A DNA stretch of 24,606 nt from JAXHUH01 sp034211175 (GTDB lineage Bacteria > Actinomycetota > Acidimicrobiia > Acidimicrobiales > CAIXPF01), in assembly GCA_034211175.1 (NCBI GenBank), contig JAXHUH010000156.1, positions 1 to 24,606 of the forward strand. Direction: 5' to 3'. The notes under the pieces are model-generated. The model was not told the DNA's origin and ran no database searches. It saw nothing but the letters and a program-made list of their open reading frames with translations. The first letter of the stretch is position 1. Each line of letters starts with the position of its first letter. Made by a program: the position numbers and the translations under genes. Shown here in pieces: positions 8,041 to 14,452 of the stretch.

Positions 8041-8065
8041 CGGACCGAGGTCCGGTCCCGCGGGA
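8041..8065 (-). terminator. Possible weak terminator after the ABC transporter operon
   Basis: Two palindromes follow the ATPase stop on the minus strand: TCCCGCGGGA (8056-8065), then CGGACC/GGTCCG arms with a 2-base centre (8041-8054). No T-run follows, so intrinsic termination is doubtful. The rest of the 7885-8072 gap holds the inverted-repeat element and no gene. Confidence 0.25.
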
Positions 8066-8072
8066 ATCGGGC

Positions 8073-9653
8073 TCAGGCGGTGGGGGCCGGTTCGGTCACG
8101 CCGGCCATCAGGAGTCCGAGCGCCGCCGGGGTCGCCTCGGCCCGGTCGACCACGCCGACGACGCGGCCCTCGAACATCACCGCGACCCGGTCGCAGAGGT
8201 CGAGGATCTCGTCGAGGTCCTCGGAGAGCAGGAGCACGGCGGCGCCCCGGTCCCGCTGGGCCCGCAGCGCGGCGTGGATCTGCTCGGCGGCGCCGATGTC
8301 GACACCACGCGTCGGCTGGGCGGCGACGAGGACGGCCGGTTCACCGTCGAGCTCGCGGGCCATGATCAGCTTCTGGATGTTGCCGCCCGACAGCGCCTGC
8401 ACCGGCGTCTCGGCCGACGGGGTCTTCACCGAGAACTGCTCGATCAGCCGGGCGCAGTGCTCCCGGATCGCCGAGCCGATCATCACGCCGCGACGGCTGA
8501 ACGGCGCCCGGTCGTGGTCGAGCAGCAGCAGGTTCTCGGCGACGGTGAACGCACCGATCGCGCCATCGCGCATCCGCTCCTCGGGCACGTAGCCGATGCC
8601 GAGGTCCCGCGCCTCCTCCGGCCCGCAGCCGTCGAGCGCAAGACCGTCGATGTTGATCGAACCGGCGGTCGGGTCGCGCAGCGCGGCGATCGCCTCGGCC
8701 AGCTCCCGCTGGCCGTTGCCGGACACGCCGGCCACGCCGACGATCTCACCGGCGCGGACCTCGAGGTGGGCGTCGTCGACCGCCCGGGTCCCGCGGTCGC
8801 CGTCGACCGAGAGGCCCGTGATCGCCAGGCGCACCTCGGTGTCGCCGGCCCGGTGGTCGTCGACGACCCGGTGGAGCTCGCGGCCGACCATCGAGCGGGC
8901 CAGGTCCTCGCGGGTCGCGCCGGCCGTGGGGCGGGTCTCCACGACCCGACCGTTGCGCAGCACCGTGACCCGGTCGGCGAGGTCGAGGACCTCGTGGAGC
9001 TTGTGGGAGATGAAGATCAGGCCCCGGTCGTCCTCCCGGAGCCGGCGCAGGGTGTGGAAGAGGTCATCGACCTCCTGGGGCGTGAGCACCGCGGTCGGCT
9101 CGTCGAGGACGAGCAGCTCGGCGTCGCGGTAGAGGGCCCGGAGGATCTCGACCCGCTGGCGCTCACCGACCGCGAGCTGCCAGACGTAGGCCGACGGGTC
9201 GACCTGCAGGTGGTAGCGCTCGCCGAGCTCGGCGACCTGGTCGGCCACGGCGGCGGCGTCGGTCAGCGGCCACCGCTTCGGGCGGAGGCCGAGCGCCACG
9301 TTCTCGGCCACGGTGAGCGTCGGCACCAGCATGAAGTGCTGGTGGATCATGCCGATGCGGCGGGCGATGGCGTCCTTCGGGCCGCGCAGGCGGACCGGCT
9401 CGCCGGAGATCCGCACCTCGCCCTCGTCGGGCCGGTGGAGCCCGTAGAGGATCTTCATGAGGGTGCTCTTCCCGGCCCCGTTCTCGCCGAGCAGGGCGTG
9501 GACCTCGCCGCGGCGGACGTCGAAGCTGACGTCCGCGTTGGCGACGACACCGGGGAACCGCTTGGTGATCCCCGACATCTCGAGCAGGGGCGGCGCCGCG
9601 CCCGCGCCGGACGGGCGGGACGCCGCGTCGGCGGCGGGCACGGCGCCGTCCAT
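8073..9653 (-). CDS. BMP-type ABC importer ATP-binding protein (two nucleotide-binding domains)
   Basis: A 526-residue ATPase energising import by the two permeases and lipoprotein encoded upstream. The start is ATG 9653 (MDGAVPAAD), overlapping the TGA of the lipoprotein gene by one base; the open frame further upstream is a shadow of that gene. Domain 1 has Walker A GENGAGKST (56-64), the Q-loop region IGMIHQHFMLVPTLTVAEN, the altered signature LAVGERQR and Walker B LLVLDEPTA. Domain 2 lacks a true Walker A (GVSGNGQREL), keeps the signature LSGGNIQK, and has AAQPTRGVDIGA in place of a DEPT Walker B. This asymmetric pattern and the AAQPTRG motif are typical of the NupO/YufO family of nucleoside importers, so only site 1 should hydrolyse ATP fully. 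The substrate is inferred by family and could also be another BMP ligand. Confidence 0.93.
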   Translation of the reverse strand: MDGAVPAADAASRPSGAGAAPPLLEMSGITKRFPGVVANADVSFDVRRGEVHALLGENGAGKSTLMKILYGLHRPDEGEVRISGEPVRLRGPKDAIARRIGMIHQHFMLVPTLTVAENVALGLRPKRWPLTDAAAVADQVAELGERYHLQVDPSAYVWQLAVGERQRVEILRALYRDAELLVLDEPTAVLTPQEVDDLFHTLRRLREDDRGLIFISHKLHEVLDLADRVTVLRNGRVVETRPTAGATREDLARSMVGRELHRVVDDHRAGDTEVRLAITGLSVDGDRGTRAVDDAHLEVRAGEIVGVAGVSGNGQRELAEAIAALRDPTAGSINIDGLALDGCGPEEARDLGIGYVPEERMRDGAIGAFTVAENLLLLDHDRAPFSRRGVMIGSAIREHCARLIEQFSVKTPSAETPVQALSGGNIQKLIMARELDGEPAVLVAAQPTRGVDIGAAEQIHAALRAQRDRGAAVLLLSEDLDEILDLCDRVAVMFEGRVVGVVDRAEATPAALGLLMAGVTEPAPTA

Positions 9654-10741
9654 CAACCGGCCCCGGTCTCGATCTCGCCGGAGACGACCCCGGCGACCGT
9701 CTCGTCCATGAGGGCCTGGGCGGCCGCGACGTCGTCGATGGCAACCTGGTCGTTGAACTCCATCACGATGCCCTCGTTCTCGAGGTTGATCTCGAGCATC
9801 TCGCCACCGAGGGTGCCGCCCTCGATGCCGTCGATGATGTCCCCGAGGATCCCCTCCCAGTGGTACACCTGCGAGGCGACCACCGTGTCGGGGGCGAGCT
9901 CGGTCTGGTTCGACTGGGTCGCGAACCACAGGGCGCCGGCCTCCTGGGCGGCGCCGACGGCGCCGACCATGGCCTGCGACGTGCCGGTGAGGACGTCGGC
10001 GCCGTTGCTGATGAAGGCGTTGGCCGCCTCGGTCGCCAGGGCGACGTCGCTGAACGAGCCGATGTAGTTGGCCGTCGCCGACGCACCGCCGGCCTCGACG
10101 CCGCTGATGAAGCCGTTGATGAAGTCGACCGGCTCACCGGCCTCGACCGGGCCGACGACGCCGACCGTGCCGCTCTCGCTCAGCTCGGCGGCGAGCACGC
10201 CCATGACGTAGCCGCCCTGGTCGGGCGCCGAGTTGTACGACGAGACGTTGTCGAGCCCGAAGGTGTCGGCCGCCGGGCCCCAGGCGAAGGCGACCTCGGG
10301 GAAGTCCGGGGCGATCTCCTGGAGGTTGCCGCCGTACTGGGAGCCGTGGGCGATGACCAGGTCGTAGCCGTCCTCGGCGTAGTCGCGCAGCGCGGTGGCG
10401 GCGTCCTCGACGACGAACAGCCCCTCCGAGTAGTCGAACTCGATGTTGCGGCTCTCGCTGAGCACGTCGACGGCGTCGACCAGCGACTGGGAGAACGCCA
10501 GGTCGTTGTGGGCGGACGGCATCACCGCGGCGATGCGGAACGGCTCACCGTCGTCGGCCGCCTCCTCCTCGCCGCCTTCATCGGTCCCCTCGGCGTCGTC
10601 GCCGGTCGTCGTCTCCGAGGTCTCGGTGTCCTCGGAGCCGGTGTCGTCGTCATCGTCGTCCCCGCAGGCGGCGGCCACGAGCGTGAGCGCGGCGAGGACG
10701 AGCAGCAGGCGCCACAGCGCCGGTCGGTCGTGTCGGTTCAT
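9653..10741 (-). CDS. BMP-family substrate-binding lipoprotein of ABC importer
   Basis: A 362-residue extracytoplasmic binding protein. The start is ATG 10741 (MNRHDRPALW). Basic residues, then the hydrophobic stretch LLLVLAALTLVAAAC ending at Cys26, form a lipoprotein signal. Next comes a very acidic Asp/Glu/Thr linker (27-67), and the BMP domain begins at PFRIAAVMPSAHNDLAFSQ. Further family features are VEDAATALRDYAEDGYDLVIAHGSQYG, SYNSAPDQGGYVMGVLAA, VGVVGPVEAGEPVDFINGF and ADVLTGTSQAM. Members of this family bind nucleosides or purines, or occasionally other ligands; the substrate cannot be read from sequence alone. It sits between the second permease and the ATPase, with its own unusual leader upstream suggesting expression above that of the membrane parts. 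Confidence 0.92.
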   Translation of the reverse strand: MNRHDRPALWRLLLVLAALTLVAAACGDDDDDDTGSEDTETSETTTGDDAEGTDEGGEEEAADDGEPFRIAAVMPSAHNDLAFSQSLVDAVDVLSESRNIEFDYSEGLFVVEDAATALRDYAEDGYDLVIAHGSQYGGNLQEIAPDFPEVAFAWGPAADTFGLDNVSSYNSAPDQGGYVMGVLAAELSESGTVGVVGPVEAGEPVDFINGFISGVEAGGASATANYIGSFSDVALATEAANAFISNGADVLTGTSQAMVGAVGAAQEAGALWFATQSNQTELAPDTVVASQVYHWEGILGDIIDGIEGGTLGGEMLEINLENEGIVMEFNDQVAIDDVAAAQALMDETVAGVVSGEIETGAG

Positions 10742-10831
10742 CGTTCCCGGTGGTCCTTGTCGGTGGTGGTTCGTGTTGTGGTTCGCGGTCGTTCGTGGTC
10801 GGTGGTCGGCCCGCCCGGGGTGGACGGGCCG
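10742..10831 (-). promoter_or_regulatory. Intercistronic leader of the lipoprotein gene: hairpin plus U-free stretch
   Basis: On the transcript strand the 83 bases corresponding to 10823-10741 contain no U. Their downstream part (10806-10742) is dominated by A and C, which should be poorly structured. The 5' edge has a hairpin with 7-bp arms CGGCCCG/CGGGCCG (10807-10813 and 10825-10831). An AAGGA lies 12 bases before the ATG. The arrangement could stabilise the 3' part of the mRNA and promote efficient initiation of the binding protein. Confidence 0.5.
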
Positions 10832-10833
10832 GG

Positions 10834-11766
10834 TCAGCCGCCCCGCTCGAACGCCTTGGTCAACGCCGCCGGTCCCCGCTGGCGGCTCGCCACGAAGACG
10901 AGGGCGACGACGGTGATCACGGCCGGGGTCATCGCCGCGAGGTCGGAGGCCGACTGCGGGATGATGCCCAGCGTCCTCCACTGCAGGACCGTGGCGGCGA
11001 CGAGGCCGTAGAGCAGGGCGCCGCCCATCACCCCCAGGGGTCGCCAGGCCCCGAAGTACACGAGGGCGATGGCGATGAAGCCCTGACCGTTGGTGAGGTT
11101 CTGCTGGAAGATCCCGAGCTCGATCGCGAGCGCCGCACCGGCGAGGCCCGCGAACATCGAACCGATCAACGTCGTCGACCAGCGGATCCCCTGGACCCGC
11201 ACGCCGACGCTGTCGGCGGCGGCCGGGTCCTCGCCGACGGCCTTGACCCGCAGGCCCCAGTCGGTCCGGCGGAGGACGAACGCGACGATGGGCACGAGCG
11301 CGAACGCCGCGTACACGGCGGGCGAGTGCTGGAAGAACATCTCGCCGACCCACGGGATGTCGGACAGAAGCGGCACGTCCCACGAGCCGAACCGGCGGAT
11401 CGAGCGCGGGGTGCCGACCCAGGTCTGGAACAGCAGGTCGGAGAAGCCGAGACCGAACAGGTAGACGCCGATGCCGCTGATGCCCTGCTCGGAGCGCAGC
11501 GTCACGTTCACGAACGCCACGATCACGCCCATGCCGAGGCCGACGAGGGCGCCGACGGCGACGCCGAGCACGAGGCTCTCGGTCTCGAGGACCGTGTAGT
11601 AGGCGCCGAAGGCGCCGAGCAGCATGATCCCGTCGACGCCGAGGTTCAACATGCCGCTGCGCTGACCGATGGTCTCGCCCAGCGCGGCGAGGAGGTACGG
11701 CGTCGCCAGGCGGATGCCCGACGCCACGGTGGCGATCAGGACGCTGGCGGTGAAGAAGTCGCTCAT
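10834..11766 (-). CDS. Nucleoside-type ABC importer permease 2 (NupQ/YufQ-like)
   Basis: A 310-residue polytopic membrane protein of the BPD_transp_2 family. The start is ATG 11766 (MSDFFTASVLIATVAS); the frame is open further upstream only as a shadow of permease 1. ATGA at 11766-11763 overlaps the stop of permease 1, and a GAGGGGG lies about 10 bases before the start. Family features are LATPYLLAALGETIGQRSGMLNLGVDGIMLLGAFGAYY near the N-terminus and the coupling-loop region RTDWGLRVKAVGEDPAAADSVGV, which should contact the ATPase. Several hydrophobic segments follow, up to VITVVALVFVASRQRG. It pairs with the upstream permease to form the heterodimeric channel. Confidence 0.92.
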   Translation of the reverse strand: MSDFFTASVLIATVASGIRLATPYLLAALGETIGQRSGMLNLGVDGIMLLGAFGAYYTVLETESLVLGVAVGALVGLGMGVIVAFVNVTLRSEQGISGIGVYLFGLGFSDLLFQTWVGTPRSIRRFGSWDVPLLSDIPWVGEMFFQHSPAVYAAFALVPIVAFVLRRTDWGLRVKAVGEDPAAADSVGVRVQGIRWSTTLIGSMFAGLAGAALAIELGIFQQNLTNGQGFIAIALVYFGAWRPLGVMGGALLYGLVAATVLQWRTLGIIPQSASDLAAMTPAVITVVALVFVASRQRGPAALTKAFERGG

Positions 11767-12992
11767 CGTGCGTTGGCCCCCTCGTCGGCGTCGCGGTCGT
11801 CGGCATGGTCGGAGTCGCCGGTCGCGCCGTCGTGGTCGGTCGGCCCGTGGTCTCCGTCGTGGTGGGGCGCCTCGTCGGCCGCGAGGACCTCCGCGACCGG
11901 ATCGGTCGTCTCGTCGGAGGTCGCCTCCTCGATGCGCGTGCGGGCGGCGAGGCGGCGCCGGTAGCGGTTGGTGCCGACGACGCACAGCACGACGATGCCG
12001 TTGAGCCCGGTGATCAGCGCCGAGGGGACCTGCACGGCCCGCTGCATGCTGTTCGCCCCGACCTGGAGGCCGCCGAACAGGAACGACGACGGGATCGTCC
12101 ACAGCGGGTGGAGCCCGCCGAAGAGGGCGGTCACGATGCCGTTGAACCCGGCGCTGCCGGTGAAGCCGGCGGCCGAGCCGTCGGTGACGAACCGGTGGGA
12201 CTGGCTGCCGACCACGCCGAGCGCACCGGCGAGCCCGGCGAGGCTGCCCGACAACGTCAGGGCGAGGACGATGCTGCGCTGGACCGGGATGCCGGCGTAG
12301 CGGGCCGCCTCACGCGACAGCCCGACCGCCCGGATCCGGTAGCCGATCGTGGTGCGCCACAGCAGGAACCAGGCGCCGATGGCGGCGACCACCGCGATGA
12401 CCACGCCGAGGTTGAGCAGCGTGCCACCGAGCAGGATCGGCAGATCGGTCGACTCCGGCAGGCGCTCGGTCTGGGGGATGTTGGTGCCCCGCTCCGTCTC
12501 CGCCGGGTCGATCAGCGGGCCGCGCAGGGCGTAGTTCATGATCTGCACGGCGACGATGTTCAACATCACGGTGCTGAGGATCTCGTTGACCGAGAACCGG
12601 GCCTTGAGGTAGCCGGGGATGGCACCCCAGCACGCCCCGCCGATCACGCCGGCGACCAGCACGACCGGGAGGTGGATGATCCGGGGGAGGTCCGGGGTCC
12701 ACAGCGCGGCCATGGTGGCGAGGAGCGCGCCGGACACCATCTGGCCCTCGCCGCCGATGTTGATCACGTTGGCCCGGTACGAGATGCAGATGCCGGCGCC
12801 GACGAGGAGCAGCGGCACCGCCTTCAGCGCCGAGTCGATCAGCGCGTCACGCGAGCCGACCGACCCCTCGAGCAGAGCCGAGTAGCCCTCGACGGGGCTG
12901 GCGCCGAGGGCGAGGAGGATGATGGCGCCGACGGCGAGTGCACCGACCGCCGCGAGGAGCGGAATGGTGGCGATGAGGACACGTCGGCGCAT
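11763..12992 (-). CDS. Nucleoside-type ABC importer permease 1 (NupP/YufP-like) with His/Asp-rich tail
   Basis: A 409-residue membrane protein of the BPD_transp_2 family. I choose ATG 12992 (MRRRVLIATIPLL), which puts basic residues directly before the first transmembrane helix and lies nine bases after a TATGGT -10 box. An in-frame ATG at 13046 would add 18 residues but would include the operator-like palindrome in the coding region. Diagnostic stretches are AVPLLLVGAGICISYRANVINIGGEGQMVSGALLA and the coupling loop RTTIGYRIRAVGLSREAARYAGI. The last 35 residues or so are odd: a hydrophilic tail rich in Asp and His (five His), likely cytoplasmic. First gene of the importer operon. Confidence 0.9.
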   Translation of the reverse strand: MRRRVLIATIPLLAAVGALAVGAIILLALGASPVEGYSALLEGSVGSRDALIDSALKAVPLLLVGAGICISYRANVINIGGEGQMVSGALLATMAALWTPDLPRIIHLPVVLVAGVIGGACWGAIPGYLKARFSVNEILSTVMLNIVAVQIMNYALRGPLIDPAETERGTNIPQTERLPESTDLPILLGGTLLNLGVVIAVVAAIGAWFLLWRTTIGYRIRAVGLSREAARYAGIPVQRSIVLALTLSGSLAGLAGALGVVGSQSHRFVTDGSAAGFTGSAGFNGIVTALFGGLHPLWTIPSSFLFGGLQVGANSMQRAVQVPSALITGLNGIVVLCVVGTNRYRRRLAARTRIEEATSDETTDPVAEVLAADEAPHHDGDHGPTDHDGATGDSDHADDRDADEGANAR

Positions 12993-13001
12993 CGGCCGGG
13001 A

Positions 13002-13024
13002 ACCATACGAAGGGAACGTTTCCC
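13002..13024 (-). promoter_or_regulatory. Candidate leaderless promoter with operator-like palindrome
   Basis: On the minus strand TATGGT (13007-13002) fits the TAnnnT -10 consensus and lies nine bases before ATG 12992, so transcription could begin at or next to the start codon. Just upstream, in the expected spacer, lies GGGAACGTTTCCC (plus-strand reading, 13012-13024), with 5-base arms GGGAA/TTCCC. A repressor bound there would block the promoter. I see no convincing -35 hexamer at the right spacing. Confidence 0.4.
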
Positions 13025-13159
13025 GATTGTTTCGTCGATGTGGCATGTCAGAGTCCTGTCAACAAAGCCCGTGAGCGCTCCGGCACGGACCGCGGCGCCG
13101 GCCCGGTCCCGTGCGCCGATGCCGCCCCGATGTGCCGTGGGCTGGCATCCTGTGCGGCC

Positions 13160-13621
13160 GTGCCGACCCCTCCGCTCCTCGCTCCGCCCGCCGTGCTCGC
13201 CCAGGACTCACCGCTCGGCGACGGGCGCATCGACAACTGGATCGTCGACAGCTCGGTCCACGTCACCGTCGGCGTCGCGGTGCTGCTCACCATGACCCTG
13301 GCGCTCGGCTGGGTCGGACGTCTCGCCGTGCTCGGCCGCCCGCTCGACGGCGGCGGCCGGATCGTCCTCGCCGCGGCCCAGATCGTGCTCGCCATCCAGA
13401 TCCTGCTGGGGATCAAGCTGCTCGACCAGGGCCAGGGCATCGGTCAGCTCTACATCCACTACGTGGGCGGGCTCGTCCCGCTCGGCGCGTTCCTCGTGGC
13501 CGGGTGGTGGGTCCGGGCCGACACGCCGACCCGCAACCGGGTGCTGGCCGCGCTGATCGCGGTGGGCTGGATGTCGGCGTTCATGGCCTTCTTCATCGGC
13601 CGCGCCTACGTCAACCGGTGA
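13160..13621 (+). CDS. Small four-helix membrane protein of unknown function
   Basis: About 153 residues if started at GTG 13160; an in-frame ATG at 13130 or one further upstream cannot be excluded, and no clear ribosome binding site decides. Four hydrophobic segments are visible: VHVTVGVAVLLTMTLALGWVG, RIVLAAAQIVLAIQILLGIKLL, YIHYVGGLVPLGAFLVAGWW and VLAALIAVGWMSAFMAFFIG. No catalytic motif is visible apart from isolated polar residues such as the HY pair in helix 3. Its TGA overlaps the GTG of the DDAH-like gene (GTGA), so the two are probably translated together. The N-terminal stretch APPAVLAQDSPLG might be the end of a signal peptide. I do not recognise the family. Confidence 0.7.
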   Translation: MPTPPLLAPPAVLAQDSPLGDGRIDNWIVDSSVHVTVGVAVLLTMTLALGWVGRLAVLGRPLDGGGRIVLAAAQIVLAIQILLGIKLLDQGQGIGQLYIHYVGGLVPLGAFLVAGWWVRADTPTRNRVLAALIAVGWMSAFMAFFIGRAYVNR

Positions 13622-14403
13622 GCGCCACCGGGCCGGTCGCGCTCGTGCGCCGGCCGGGCCCCCGCCTCGCCGACGGCCTCGTCACCCACATCGAGCGCCG
13701 ACCGGTCGACCCGGTCCTCGCGGAGCGCCAGTGGCAGTCGTACGTCGAGGTGCTGGTCGACGCCGGCTGGGACGTCGTCGAGGTCGCGCCGGCCGACGAC
13801 TGCCCCGATGCCGTGTTCGTCGAGGACGCCCTCGTCGTCGTCGGGGACCTGGCCGTCGTCACCCGCCCCGGCGCCCCCACCCGCCGGGCCGAGACCGCCG
13901 GCGCCGCGGCCGCGGCCAGGGCACTCGGCCTCGACCTGGCCGCCATCGGACCGCCCGGCACCCTCGACGGCGGCGACGTGCTCCAGGTCGGCGACACCAT
14001 CCACGTCGGGCTCGGCGGCCGCACCGACGCCGCCGGCATCGCCGCCCTGCGCGACCTCGTCGGGCCCCGCGGCGCGACGGTCGTCGAGGTCCCCGTGCGC
14101 TCGGTCCTCCACCTCAAGTCCGCGGTCACCGCGCTGCCCGACGGCACCGTCATCGGCTTCCCGCCGCTGGTCGACGAGCCCGGTCGGTTCCCCGGGCTCC
14201 TGGCGGTCGCCGAACCCGCCGGCGGCCACGTGGTCCACCTCGGCGGTGACCGGCTGCTGATGGCGTCGAGCTGCCCGGCGACGACCTCGCAGCTGCGGGC
14301 CCTCGGATGGGAGGTCACCACGGTCGACATCGGCGAGTACGAGAAGCTCGAGGGCTGCGTCACCTGCCTCTCCGTGCGGATGGGGCCCGCCATCTCGCCG
14401 TAG
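13618..14403 (+). CDS. DDAH-like amidinohydrolase (dimethylarginine dimethylaminohydrolase family)
   Basis: A 261-residue member of the pentein fold, starting at GTG 13618 in a GTGA overlap with the preceding membrane protein gene. Family landmarks are DAVFVEDALVVV (64-75), whose Glu/Asp pair lies in the substrate site, GTLDGGDVL (114-122), the catalytic His in HLKSAVTALPDG (His165) and the catalytic Cys in GCVTCLSVRM (most likely Cys250). Enzymes of this group hydrolyse the guanidinium of arginine derivatives, for example dimethylarginine to citrulline plus amine, through a Cys-thiouronium intermediate. The length and motif order fit a complete enzyme. Exact substrate is not determined by sequence; arginine deiminase-like or related activity is possible. 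Confidence 0.88.
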   Translation: MSATGPVALVRRPGPRLADGLVTHIERRPVDPVLAERQWQSYVEVLVDAGWDVVEVAPADDCPDAVFVEDALVVVGDLAVVTRPGAPTRRAETAGAAAAARALGLDLAAIGPPGTLDGGDVLQVGDTIHVGLGGRTDAAGIAALRDLVGPRGATVVEVPVRSVLHLKSAVTALPDGTVIGFPPLVDEPGRFPGLLAVAEPAGGHVVHLGGDRLLMASSCPATTSQLRALGWEVTTVDIGEYEKLEGCVTCLSVRMGPAISP

Positions 14404-14433
14404 CGGCGGGGGCCTACAGCCGGGGCTGCGCGC

Positions 14434-14452
14434 GGTCGATGAGCGACTGTGA
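14434..14452 (+). repeat. 19-base direct repeat at start of first GGDEF-EAL gene
   Basis: The sequence GGTCGATGAGCGACTGTGA is identical at 16728-16746, where it covers the end of this gene and the start of its paralogue. In both places the start GTG sits at base 16 of the repeat. This fits the edge of a tandem gene duplication. Confidence 0.7.

Noticed and set aside
6778..8592. 604-codon plus-strand open frame spanning the 188-base gap
   Set aside because: It is a shadow of array member 6 and of the ATPase gene; no recognisable domain.
8274..10067. 597-codon plus-strand open frame
   Set aside because: It lies opposite the clear ABC ATPase and lipoprotein genes and has no motif of its own.
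13034..13062. TTGACA at 13062-13057 as -35 of the importer operon, with start at ATG 13046
   Set aside because: The sequence at 17-base spacing (ATCGAC) is not a -10 box, and a start at 13046 would leave almost no room for a promoter and would encode an atypical extension.
14439..14452. ATG at 14439 (and 16733) as start of the GGDEF-EAL genes
   Set aside because: It is in the wrong frame; the membrane, PAS, GGDEF and EAL sequence is read from the GTG ten bases later.
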